A stretch of DNA of 5,999 nt, from the NCBI GenBank assembly GCA_049520395.1, contig JBEKPV010000202.1:1-5999 (forward strand), in the 5' to 3' direction. The notes beneath the pieces are model-generated. The model was not told where the DNA came from. It worked only from the letters and a program-made list of their open reading frames with translations, and searched no databases. Both the position numbers and the translations under genes were made by a program. This document shows, in pieces, positions 1-5,793 of the stretch. Position 1 is the first letter of the stretch; each line of letters starts with the position of its first letter. This DNA is from UBA1161 sp049520395 (GTDB taxonomy: Bacteria; Planctomycetota; Phycisphaerae; Tepidisphaerales; Tepidisphaeraceae).

Positions 1-79
1 TGGGCCGGGATCGAGGCGGCCAGACGCAGCAGTATTGACTGAAATACGAGCAAGTCTGGCCAACGAAGAGCCCGGCCCA
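1..79. other. Nested inverted repeat; candidate structured RNA or 3'-UTR element
   Basis: Three perfect complementary arm pairs are nested on a common centre. TGGGCCGGG (1-9) pairs with CCCGGCCCA (71-79), GGCCAGAC (18-25) with GTCTGGCC (54-61), and GTATT (32-36) with AATAC (43-47), closing a six-base loop GACTGA. Within the outer internal loop, TCG (11-13) can also pair with CGA (64-66). The inner internal loop is a symmetric 6x6. This gives about 25 base pairs in a single long rod with purine-rich internal loops. It lies 41 bp beyond the stop codon of the leftward GH28 gene, so it may be that gene's 3' UTR, or the end of an RNA transcribed from either direction. No T-run follows position 79, so it is not a standard rightward terminator. 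The outer stem begins exactly at the window edge and may continue. I do not recognise it as a tRNA, integron attC site or known riboswitch. Confidence 0.5.
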
Positions 80-119
80 AAGACCCAAGCAGCGGCCGCG
101 CGACTTTTGCAGCGTCCTG

Positions 120-1550
120 CTAACGCCCCGGATTTCGATCGCCCACTTCTTTCCCGTCCATTTCCACGATCGCGGCATTGCCGTCGCGCTTCGCGTAAAG
201 ATCGCCGATCCCGATATCCTGGCAATTCGTGATCGAAACCGCCGGCCCAAGCTGGTCCACCACGTCGATCCGCCGCAGTTTGATATTCCGCGCGTTCCTC
301 AAATAAATCCCGGCCCTGCACATATCCGGAATATTCGGCGCCATCACCGGCGCTCCCCCCTTGGTGTTCTCCGTGTCCAGGTAGACCGAAATGTTATCGA
401 ACGCCACGTCCTCGACGAACATTTCCGGCAGACCCAGCACATACCCCGCCGCATATTTCACTCGCCGCGCCAGAATATTACTGAACCGCAGCCGCCGAAA
501 CCTCGGCGTCCCATCGTCCACCGCATGCGCCGACTGATCCGTCACCCGGCTCGATCCCTCCGCTCCGCATTCGTAAAACAGATTGATCGACATCGGACAC
601 AGCACATCGTCCATCACGATATTGTCCACCCGCAGATCTTCGATGCTGCTCCCGCGTCCCCGTCGCGATTTCAGCCGGATTCCCCGGTCGGTCCCCGAAA
701 AGACGCAGTTGGATATCGCGATATTTCGCACCCCGCCGCTCATTTCGCTCCCCATCACCACGCCCCCGTGCCCGTGCAGCATGGTGCAGTTGGTGATGGT
801 CAAATTTTCGCACGCCCGAAGCGTCGCCCGTCCGTCTTCCTCGGTGCCCGATTTGATCGTGACGCAATCGTCGCCCACATCCACATGGCAATCGGAAATG
901 TGCACGTTCGAGCACGAATCCGGATTGATCCCGTCGGTGTTTGGCGAGTCGCTGGGATTTCGGATCGTCACTTTGCTGATCGTCACGTTATCGCACGCCG
1001 TCGGATTGAGCGTCCAAAACGGGGAATTGGTCATAAACACGCCGTCGATGAGCACATCCCGGCAATCCACCAGCCGGACCAGATTGGGCCGCACATGTTC
1101 GAGCTTTTTCTGTCGGAAGAGGTCCCACCAGCTCGCCCCGCCGCCGTCCAGCGTTCCGCGCCCTGTGATCGACACGTTTCGCACCGCTTCACCGGCGATC
1201 AGCGCCGCGTGCATCGGCTTGACGCCCGGTCCCTCCCAGGGGCTCGTCCACAGCGGAAACGCCGACACATCGCCGTTGCCGACCAGTGTCGCGCCGCTAT
1301 CGAGGTGCAGGTTCACATGGCTGCGCATCCAGAGCGTTCCGGTCAGATATCGCCCCGCCGGAACCAGGACCGTTCCGCCCCCGGCCTCACCGCACTGGTC
1401 GATCGCCCGCTGCAACGCCGCCGTGCAGGTCGCCGATCCGTCCCCCAAAGCCCCAAAATCCAGCACATTCGCCCATCCGCGTTGTCGATCCGGGCCAAAA
1501 GCGGCCGCTCCGGGACCCGTGGCGGCGTGTTCGGCTACACTCATGACCAT
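120..1550 (-). CDS. GH28 polygalacturonase-type hydrolase, predicted cytoplasmic
   Basis: A 476-residue glycoside hydrolase of family 28, which hydrolyses alpha-1,4-galacturonosyl bonds in pectic polymers or oligomers by inversion on a right-handed parallel beta-helix. All catalytic motifs are visible: NTD at 204-206, GDD at 226-228, GHG at 260-262 and RLK at 292-294. The N-terminal entry signature VLDFGALGDG lies at about 29-38. There is no hydrophobic N-terminal segment, so it is predicted to stay in the cytoplasm and trim imported oligogalacturonides, probably as an exo-enzyme (inference). An MCRAGIY segment at 410-416 and GLPEM at 373-377 are, as I recall, common in bacterial exo-type GH28 enzymes. 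Two ATGs are possible. A tandem AGGAAGGA sits 5 nt from the first and a little farther from the second (1544), which would give 474 residues. It is divergent from the XylR-like regulator gene and so probably under its control. Exact substrate (galacturonan or rhamnogalacturonan) cannot be read from the sequence. Confidence 0.95.
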   Translation of the reverse strand: MVMSVAEHAATGPGAAAFGPDRQRGWANVLDFGALGDGSATCTAALQRAIDQCGEAGGGTVLVPAGRYLTGTLWMRSHVNLHLDSGATLVGNGDVSAFPLWTSPWEGPGVKPMHAALIAGEAVRNVSITGRGTLDGGGASWWDLFRQKKLEHVRPNLVRLVDCRDVLIDGVFMTNSPFWTLNPTACDNVTISKVTIRNPSDSPNTDGINPDSCSNVHISDCHVDVGDDCVTIKSGTEEDGRATLRACENLTITNCTMLHGHGGVVMGSEMSGGVRNIAISNCVFSGTDRGIRLKSRRGRGSSIEDLRVDNIVMDDVLCPMSINLFYECGAEGSSRVTDQSAHAVDDGTPRFRRLRFSNILARRVKYAAGYVLGLPEMFVEDVAFDNISVYLDTENTKGGAPVMAPNIPDMCRAGIYLRNARNIKLRRIDVVDQLGPAVSITNCQDIGIGDLYAKRDGNAAIVEMDGKEVGDRNPGR

Positions 1551-1551
1551 T

Positions 1552-1559
1552 TCCTTCCT
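1552..1559 (-). promoter_or_regulatory. Shine-Dalgarno of leftward GH28 gene
   Basis: Read on the minus strand, this is the tandem AGGAAGGA. The first AGGA is 5 nt from the ATG at 1550 and the second is 7 nt from the in-frame ATG at 1544, so the site supports either start. The protein differs by only two residues. Confidence 0.7.
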
Positions 1560-1568
1560 AAGCTAGCT

Positions 1569-1596
1569 ATAAACAACTTGCCGCCGCCAAGTTTAT
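1569..1596 (-). promoter_or_regulatory. Inverted repeat in GH28 leader: operator or mRNA hairpin
   Basis: AACTTG (1575-1580) and CAAGTT (1588-1593) are perfect 6-bp inverted arms around a 7-nt GC-only spacer. The outer ATA (1569-1571) and TAT (1594-1596) extend the symmetry past a 3-nt bulge. The element lies about 19 bp upstream of the leftward GH28 start codon and 10 bp upstream of its SD sequence. It could be a dimer operator for the neighbouring regulator or a hairpin in the mRNA leader. Function is inferred from position only. Confidence 0.4.
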
Positions 1597-1660
1597 CATG
1601 GACGCCGGCGGTTCTCCCCCACTAATTCAAACTGCAAAATTCGGCAGCAGCGATGAGCCA

Positions 1661-1669
1661 TGATATAAT
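1661..1669 (+). promoter_or_regulatory. Extended -10 promoter of regulator gene
   Basis: TGATATAAT is a perfect match to the extended -10 form TGnTATAAT. The -35 position about 17-18 bp upstream (around 1640-1646) is poor, which is usual when the extended element is present. The expected transcription start is near 1676, giving a leader of about 170 nt before the ATG at 1848. An inverted repeat spans the expected start point. Confidence 0.55.
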
Positions 1670-1673
1670 TTTT

Positions 1674-1697
1674 TACCAACGTTTGCACTTTTTGGTA
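1674..1697. promoter_or_regulatory. Inverted repeat over the regulator transcription start; candidate operator
   Basis: TACCAA (1674-1679) and TTGGTA (1692-1697) form perfect 6-bp inverted arms with a 12-nt spacer. They start 5 bp after the extended -10 box, so they cover the predicted transcription start. That location suits repression, for instance autoregulation by the XylR-like protein. The spacer also contains AACGTT-like symmetry near 1678-1683. No binding data can be inferred from sequence alone. Confidence 0.4.
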
Positions 1698-1834
1698 TAT
1701 TCACACGCGCCTTCATCAAACTCTAACGGTCAGCGTTCTTGAGGGCGGACGTCGGAGTTGTAAAAAAACGATTTTTTGCGTTCGTGGATAGGTGCATATC
1801 TCCGCCGTGCAAATCGCGGCAGGATGTCTGCATC

Positions 1835-1840
1835 GGAGGA
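1835..1840 (+). promoter_or_regulatory. Shine-Dalgarno that sets the regulator start
   Basis: GGAGGA lies 7 nt before the ATG at 1848, the best-placed ribosome binding site near this gene. In-frame ATGs upstream at 1776 and 1824 have no comparable site at proper spacing, so 1848 is preferred. Confidence 0.8.
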
Positions 1841-1847
1841 TTTAGAA

Positions 1848-3185
1848 ATGAAACTGACTCCGATATCGCGGGATCGAGAGGCCACAACCCGCGACGGTCC
1901 TGTCGATCCAGGCGCGCGACGTGCTTCGGCGGCTGCTCCCGTCGCCGTCCCCAATGCGCGCCGCCCGCGCCCTTCCCCGGGCCGCCCACAGCTCCAGTCC
2001 GTCAAAAATCCCGCCTCCCCCGCGGATAAGCCGGCGCTGCGCCACGTCGCTCTTTTGATCGAAACCACCGGCGCCTACGGCCGTGGCCTTCTCCGCGGAA
2101 TCGCGCGCTACAATCGCGAGCACGCCGGCTGGTCCCTCTATTTTCATCCCCGAGGCCTCGGCCATCCGCCCCCCGAATGGCTCCGCGATTGGAAAGGCGA
2201 TGGAATCCTCGTCCGCATCGATTCCCCCGCCGTCGCCGAGATGATGCTTCAGTGCAAAATGCCCGTCGTCAATCTGCGCGGCCCGCGCCCCGATCTCCCG
2301 TTCCCATTTGTCGGCGGCGATCACGCACAGGCCTCCCGCCTCGCCGCCGATCACCTGATGGAACGCGGCCTGCGCCATTTCGCCTTCTGCGGACGCGCCC
2401 AAGGGGTTCATCCCGGCCTCGATCTGCGCGGAGCCTGCTTTCGAAATTACGTCGAAGCCGCCGGCTATTCCTGCGACGTCTTTCCCGCCGCCTCCCTGAT
2501 CGAAGACAATTCCTGGGAAGCCGAGCAGGAACGTCTGTGCACCTGGATCAAGGGATTGCACAAACCGATCGGGATTCTCGCCTGCAACGATGAGCGGGGT
2601 CTTTATCTTCTGGATGCCTGCCGCCGCGCGGGCGTCGCCGTCCCCGATGAGGTCGCCGTCATCGGCGTCGATAACGACGAGTTCATCTGCGATCTGGCGA
2701 TTCCCCCGCTCACCAGCGTCGATGTCAATTCCGAGGAGACCGGCTACCACGCCGCCAAGCTCCTCGATCACCTGATGGACGGCGGCCAAGCCCCCGCCCA
2801 CATCCCAACCACACCCACGCGAGGCATCACCACTCGCCTTTCCACCGACATCATCGCCAGCGACGACGAAGAGGTGAACCGCGCCATCCGCTTCATCCGC
2901 GACCGCGGAAGCGACAAAATCCGCGTCATGGATGTCCTGGCCCACCTGGGAATCTCCCGCGCTTCCCTCCAGCAACGCATGAAGCGCGTCGTCGGTCGCA
3001 CCATCCACGAGGAAATCGAACGAATGCGCCTCGCTCGCGTCAAGGAATTGCTGCTGAAGCCCGAATTGACCATCAAGCAGATCGCCCGCGAAACCGGATT
3101 TTCCAGCGTCCAGTACCTCACTCGTGTCTTCCGCGCAAGCGTCGGCGAAACCCCAGCCCGCTTCCGGAATCGACGCGACAAATAG
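1848..3185 (+). CDS. XylR-like transcriptional regulator (sugar-binding domain plus AraC HTH)
   Basis: A 445-residue cytoplasmic DNA-binding regulator in the architecture of E. coli XylR. Residues about 64-335 form a LacI/GalR periplasmic-binding-type ligand domain, with the entry strand HVALLIETTGAYGRGLLRGI, ACNDERG at 245-251 and VIGVDNDE at 271-278. Residues about 340-445 form an AraC-type double helix-turn-helix: VLAHLGISRASLQQRMKR at 363-380, then LTIKQIARETGFSS at 407-420. The family senses a sugar and activates or represses nearby sugar-use genes. Its position between two GH28 genes suggests galacturonate or a pectin oligomer as ligand (inference). The gene is divergent from one GH28 gene and reads towards the other. 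Residues 1-60 are an unusual Pro/Arg/Ala-rich extension absent from E. coli XylR, which begins at the ligand domain. The strong SD at 1835 supports its translation. The domain calls are firm; the ligand is not. Confidence 0.93.
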   Translation: MKLTPISRDREATTRDGPVDPGARRASAAAPVAVPNARRPRPSPGRPQLQSVKNPASPADKPALRHVALLIETTGAYGRGLLRGIARYNREHAGWSLYFHPRGLGHPPPEWLRDWKGDGILVRIDSPAVAEMMLQCKMPVVNLRGPRPDLPFPFVGGDHAQASRLAADHLMERGLRHFAFCGRAQGVHPGLDLRGACFRNYVEAAGYSCDVFPAASLIEDNSWEAEQERLCTWIKGLHKPIGILACNDERGLYLLDACRRAGVAVPDEVAVIGVDNDEFICDLAIPPLTSVDVNSEETGYHAAKLLDHLMDGGQAPAHIPTTPTRGITTRLSTDIIASDDEEVNRAIRFIRDRGSDKIRVMDVLAHLGISRASLQQRMKRVVGRTIHEEIERMRLARVKELLLKPELTIKQIARETGFSSVQYLTRVFRASVGETPARFRNRRDK

Positions 3186-3291
3186 CCCCTTTTCGGGTAA
3201 ATTAACGCCTCGCGGATCGTCACTCCGGCGGAGCGATTCATCCCGATTGTCGTAAAAATTTTTCACCGATTCTATTCGAGGAGCACCCCTT
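3186..3291 (+). promoter_or_regulatory. Regulator-GH28 intergenic spacer with palindromes
   Basis: A 106-bp gap between the regulator stop and the second GH28 start. It has no terminator-like hairpin with a T-run, so co-transcription of the two genes is possible. It contains an 11-bp near-palindrome CTCCG-G-CGGAG (3223-3233), a 10-bp palindrome AAAAATTTTT (3254-3263), and the SD GAGGAG (3278-3283), 8 nt before the ATG. The palindromes suggest that the GH28 gene also has its own regulated control, but no clear promoter is seen. Confidence 0.45.
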
Positions 3292-4662
3292 ATGTTCAAA
3301 GGATCAACCCGTGGCTTGGTTGTCGCCGCAGCCTTCACCCTTCTGGCGACAATCACACCCGCCAGCCTTCGCGCCGACACGCCCGCCACCATGCCGGCGC
3401 CCACGATTGCTCCGCCCAGCATCCCCAATAAGACCTTCAGTATTGCCGATTACGGCGCCGTCGGCGACGGCACAACTCTCAACACCGACGCCATCACCAA
3501 AGCCCTCACCGCCTGTTCACAGGCCGGCGGCGGAACCGTCCTCGTCCCAGCCGGAAAATTCCTCACCGGACCTTTCACCCTCGTCAGCAATCTTGATCTC
3601 AAGATCGATCAGGGCGCCACGCTCATCTTCAGCGACGATAACACGCTCTACCCCGTTGCCCCCGATCCCACCAATCCCAGCAGCGAAGGCAACGGCCAAT
3701 TCTACAAAGACTTCATTAGCGGCGACCATCTTCACGACCTCGCCATCACCGGCGCCGGCACCATCGACGGCCAAGGCGCCAAATGGTGGAAGGCCTTTGC
3801 CCCCTTCAAGAACGATATGCACAACCCCGCCGCGCCCCCGCACCGTCCGCTCCTGATCAACATCAAATACTGCCAGCGCATCGACATCGAAGGCGTCACT
3901 CTCACCAATTCCCCCATGATGCATCTCGCCACCCTGGCTTGCCAGGACGTGCTGATCTCCGGCATCACGATCATCGCCCCTCCCAAATCCCCCAATACCG
4001 ACGGCCTCGACCCTTCCGGCAGCAACTACCTCATCAAAAATTGCAACATCTCCACCGGCGACGACAACATCGCCCTCAAACCCGTCAAGGGCGCCATTGA
4101 CGGACATCCCGCCTGCGAAAATTTCCTCATTACCGATTGCACGTTTGGCAGAGGCCACGGCATGTCCGTCGGCGGCCAAACCTCCGGCGGCCTCAATAAC
4201 GTCACCGTCCAAAACTGCACCTTCCAGGGCACCGACGCCGGAATCCGCATGAAAGCCCCACGGGGCAGCGGCGGACTCGTCCAAAACCTCACCTACAACA
4301 ACCTCACCATGGACGGCGTCAAACACGCCATCTCCATCAGCAGCGTCTATCCCATTCCCAAGGTCATCGATTTCGGCACCACTCGACCCGCCGATGATAA
4401 AACCCCCATCTGGAAAGACATCCAAATCAGCAACGTCACCGCCACCGACAGCAGCTACGCCGGCGAAATCATCGGCCTTCCCGAAATGCCCATTACCGGC
4501 ATCACCTTCACAAACGTCAAAATCGCGGCCAAACACTCCTTGAGAGTCCAGAACGCCAACCAGATCAAATTCGTCAACAGTGAAATCGACGTCGAAGACC
4601 CCCCAGCGGTCGCCATCATCGACGCCACCGTCGAAGGAATTGATCCCTTGGCGGGAAAATAA
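3292..4662 (+). CDS. GH28 polygalacturonase-type hydrolase, secreted
   Basis: A 456-residue family-28 glycoside hydrolase predicted to cut pectic galacturonan outside the cytoplasm. Residues 1-28 look like a Sec signal peptide: Lys3 and Arg7, a hydrophobic stretch at about 9-22, and likely cleavage after SLRA at 28. A short Pro/Thr/Ala-rich linker (about 29-46) precedes the beta-helix, which opens with IADYGAVGDG at 51-60. Catalytic motifs are intact: NTD at 235-237, GDD at 256-258, GHG at 288-290 and RMK at 319-321. GLPEM at 395-399 is shared with the cytoplasmic GH28 in this window, but the MCRAG segment of that protein is missing here, so the two are distant paralogues. The SD GAGGAG stands 8 nt before the ATG. 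A strong terminator follows 24 bp after the stop. Endo or exo action cannot be decided. The signal peptide does not tell whether it is periplasmic or fully secreted. Confidence 0.95.
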   Translation: MFKGSTRGLVVAAAFTLLATITPASLRADTPATMPAPTIAPPSIPNKTFSIADYGAVGDGTTLNTDAITKALTACSQAGGGTVLVPAGKFLTGPFTLVSNLDLKIDQGATLIFSDDNTLYPVAPDPTNPSSEGNGQFYKDFISGDHLHDLAITGAGTIDGQGAKWWKAFAPFKNDMHNPAAPPHRPLLINIKYCQRIDIEGVTLTNSPMMHLATLACQDVLISGITIIAPPKSPNTDGLDPSGSNYLIKNCNISTGDDNIALKPVKGAIDGHPACENFLITDCTFGRGHGMSVGGQTSGGLNNVTVQNCTFQGTDAGIRMKAPRGSGGLVQNLTYNNLTMDGVKHAISISSVYPIPKVIDFGTTRPADDKTPIWKDIQISNVTATDSSYAGEIIGLPEMPITGITFTNVKIAAKHSLRVQNANQIKFVNSEIDVEDPPAVAIIDATVEGIDPLAGK

Positions 4663-4686
4663 GAGCTTCACATCCACTTTTCCCTG

Positions 4687-4718
4687 GCGGCGGCGCGTGA
4701 CCGCGCCGCCGCATTTTT
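4687..4718 (+). terminator. Rho-independent terminator after secreted GH28 gene
   Basis: GCGGCGGCGCG (4687-4697) and CGCGCCGCCGC (4702-4712) form a perfect 11-bp, all-GC stem with a TGAC tetraloop. It is followed by A and five Ts (4714-4718) and then GTT. This is a textbook intrinsic terminator and it separates the pectin genes from the carbonic anhydrase-like gene. Confidence 0.92.
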
Positions 4719-4745
4719 GTTGCGCCGCCGCCCATCGGGTAATCT
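4717..4745 (+). promoter_or_regulatory. Candidate leaderless promoter of carbonic anhydrase-like gene
   Basis: TAATCT (4740-4745) matches the TANNNT form of -10 box and ends 7 nt before the ATG at 4753, so the transcript would begin at or next to the start codon. A weak TTGTTG (4717-4722) stands 17 bp upstream and overlaps the T-run of the terminator. No SD sequence precedes the ATG. There is little other room for a promoter in the 34 bp between terminator and gene. Confidence 0.4.
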
Positions 4746-4752
4746 CGCCCCG

Positions 4753-5256
4753 ATGTCCAGATTTGTCCGAACCCCCGCCGGATATTTCCGCCCCGAAAAC
4801 TGCACCATCGTCGGCGACGTCCGCATCGGCGCCGATTCCAGCATCTGGTTCGGAGCCGTTATCCGCGGCGACGTCGCCCCCATTCGCATCGGCACCCGGG
4901 TTAACATCCAGGATAACGCCGTCGTTCACTGCGATACCGCCGTCCCCAATACCATCGAAGACGATGTCACCGTCGGCCACGGCGCCATCGTCCACGGAAA
5001 ACACGTCGGCTCCGGCTCCCTGATCGGGATGGGCGCGACCCTCCTGAGCCGAACCGTGGTCGGCAGGCAATGCCTGATCGCCGCCGGGGCCCTCGTCCCC
5101 CCCGACCTGAACGTCCCCGACCGCATGTTAGTTCTGGGCGTTCCAGGCAAGATCGTCCGGCCCGTCAGCGAAGAGGAACTCCGCTATATGCAATGGCTAA
5201 CCCAAACCTACCGCGAATTGGCCCAAAAATATGCCGACGGGATGTTCGATGCCTAA
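4753..5256 (+). CDS. Gamma-class carbonic anhydrase-like hexapeptide-repeat protein
   Basis: A 167-residue protein of the YrdA/PaaY/gamma-carbonic anhydrase family, whose usual length is about 170-180. These proteins are trimers of left-handed beta-helices with a metal at the subunit interface; some interconvert CO2 and bicarbonate, while many have no proven activity. Hexapeptide repeats run from about 19 to 135. The three expected metal ligands can be assigned as His59 (VVHC), His76 and His81 (VGHGAIVHG). A C-terminal helix (about 139-163) packs against the helix core in the family. There is no signal peptide, so it is cytoplasmic. The start at 4753 is chosen because the only longer in-frame start, a TTG at 4717, lies inside the terminator T-run and adds residues foreign to the family. 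The gene has no SD sequence and may be leaderless. It stands alone, unrelated to the pectin genes. Confidence 0.9.
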   Translation: MSRFVRTPAGYFRPENCTIVGDVRIGADSSIWFGAVIRGDVAPIRIGTRVNIQDNAVVHCDTAVPNTIEDDVTVGHGAIVHGKHVGSGSLIGMGATLLSRTVVGRQCLIAAGALVPPDLNVPDRMLVLGVPGKIVRPVSEEELRYMQWLTQTYRELAQKYADGMFDA

Positions 5257-5538
5257 CAACTCCCACCTCCCTGTCGCATATATAGAAATTGATTGAAAAA
5301 TCCAAATCAGGTGTTAATGTCGCCTTTTAGCCGGTTAATTTCACCTCGCCGGCAACGGGGCCGTTGGTGCAGTCATGTCCGATGTCGTTCAATCTTCCGG
5401 TCTGTCACAGGGTGGCGATCCTCGCCGACCCACCTGCGCTGCCCGTTCATCGGTGATTCACTTCCATTTATCCGGGGCACGGTCCGGGGCGTCATATCTC
5501 CGCGGGACCTGGCTCTGTTTTGTTTAGGGAGGACGGTC
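5257..5538 (+). promoter_or_regulatory. Promoter and structured leader of cold-shock gene
   Basis: 282 bp with no credible gene. A possible promoter is TTGATT (5289-5294), 18 bp, GTTAAT (5313-5318), four of six matches in each box; it would give a leader of a little over 200 nt. Hairpins within it include CAACGG/CCGTTG around GG (5353-5366). A 9-bp stem GGGTGGCGA/TCGCC-G-ACCC with a 3-nt loop and one bulged G lies at 5410-5431. GGTCC (5481-5485) can pair with GGACC (5505-5509) just upstream of the SD. TCCGGGGC occurs twice (5471-5478, 5483-5490). Long structured leaders are known to control E. coli cspA by temperature; the same role here is inferred. Confidence 0.5.
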
Positions 5539-5775
5539 ATGCTCAACGGTACCGTCAAATGGTTCGATTCAAAAAAAGGGTTCGGCTTCATCCTGAACCC
5601 CGACGGAGTTGATGTTTTCGTCCATTTCAGCAGCATCCAGGGCGACGGATTCCGCTCCCTCAAGGACGGGGAGCATGTGGAATACGAGCAGGTCACCGGC
5701 GCCAAGGGCCTCTCCGCCCAAACCGTGCGCCGCCTCGAGGCCCAGCCTCGGCAACGGTTAAAAGTCGGCGCGTAA
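5539..5775 (+). CDS. cspA: CspA-family cold-shock protein
   Basis: A 78-residue single cold-shock-domain protein that binds single-stranded nucleic acid and in this family acts as an RNA chaperone, cold-induced or constitutive. It starts with the family opening GTVKWFD (4-10), then RNP1 KGFGFI (13-18) and RNP2 VFVHF (26-30), with the aromatic residues that stack on bases present. The linker between the two RNP motifs is slightly shorter than in E. coli CspA. A basic tail of about 10 residues (QPRQRLKVGA) follows the usual 65-70 residue domain. The SD AGGGAGGA (5526-5533) ends 5 nt before the ATG and fixes this start; the open frame continues upstream to an ATG at 5317 but without family similarity. 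The symbol reflects the family only, since such genes often occur in several copies. A histidine kinase gene begins 18 bp downstream. Confidence 0.95.
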   Translation: MLNGTVKWFDSKKGFGFILNPDGVDVFVHFSSIQGDGFRSLKDGEHVEYEQVTGAKGLSAQTVRRLEAQPRQRLKVGA

Positions 5776-5786
5776 ACCGCTACAGT
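5758..5786 (+). promoter_or_regulatory. Candidate leaderless promoter of histidine kinase gene
   Basis: TTAAAA (5758-5763), a 17-bp spacer and TACAGT (5781-5786) give four of six matches in each box. The -10 box fits TANNNT and ends 7 nt before the GTG at 5794, as for the carbonic anhydrase-like gene. No SD sequence is present. The -35 box lies inside the 3' end of the cold-shock gene. Co-transcription with that gene remains possible. Confidence 0.4.
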
Positions 5787-5793
5787 ATCGCGC

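Larger units (their letters stand above)
1551..1847. promoter_or_regulatory. Divergent intergenic region between GH28 gene and regulator
   Basis: About 297 bp without a credible gene, much more AT-rich than its surroundings. It must hold the promoters of both the leftward GH28 gene and the rightward regulator gene. Seen in it are a perfect extended -10 box on the plus strand (1661-1669), inverted repeats at 1569-1596 and 1674-1697, an 8-bp palindrome AGCTAGCT (1561-1568), and an A-run/T-run pair around 1762-1777. I found no convincing minus-strand -35/-10 pair. A regulated gene with a poor promoter that needs an activator would be consistent with that, but this is only an inference. Confidence 0.7.

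Noticed and set aside
1..79. tRNA gene or integron attC site
   Set aside because: The pairing is one nested rod, not a cloverleaf, and the attC core sites (RYYYAAC and GTTRRRY) are not found at proper places.
525..1625. Plus-strand open frames of 366 and 327 codons over the leftward GH28 gene
   Set aside because: The minus-strand frame has all GH28 catalytic motifs; the plus-strand products are Arg/Pro/His-rich without domains.
3186..3200. Terminator after the regulator gene (CCCC-TTTT-CGGG)
   Set aside because: Only 3-4 bp of stem and no T-run.
3247..3276. Possible promoter TTGTCG-N18-TCTATT before the secreted GH28 gene
   Set aside because: Transcription would start inside the SD sequence at about 3283, removing the ribosome binding site.
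1842..3428. Long minus-strand open frame opposite the regulator gene (528 codons)
   Set aside because: It is Gly/Ala/Asp-rich, without recognisable domains, and mirrors the codon bias of the well-supported regulator on the other strand.
4717..4752. Upstream TTG start for the carbonic anhydrase-like gene
   Set aside because: The codon lies within the terminator T-run and the added residues do not belong to the family; ATG at 4753 fits the family start.
3517..5070. Long minus-strand open frame opposite the secreted GH28 and carbonic anhydrase-like genes
   Set aside because: It crosses a strong terminator and two real genes, is low in complexity and has no family features.
5317..5538. N-terminal extension of the cold-shock protein from an in-frame ATG at 5317
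   Set aside because: No SD there, no similarity to cold-shock proteins, and a strong SD stands directly before 5539.
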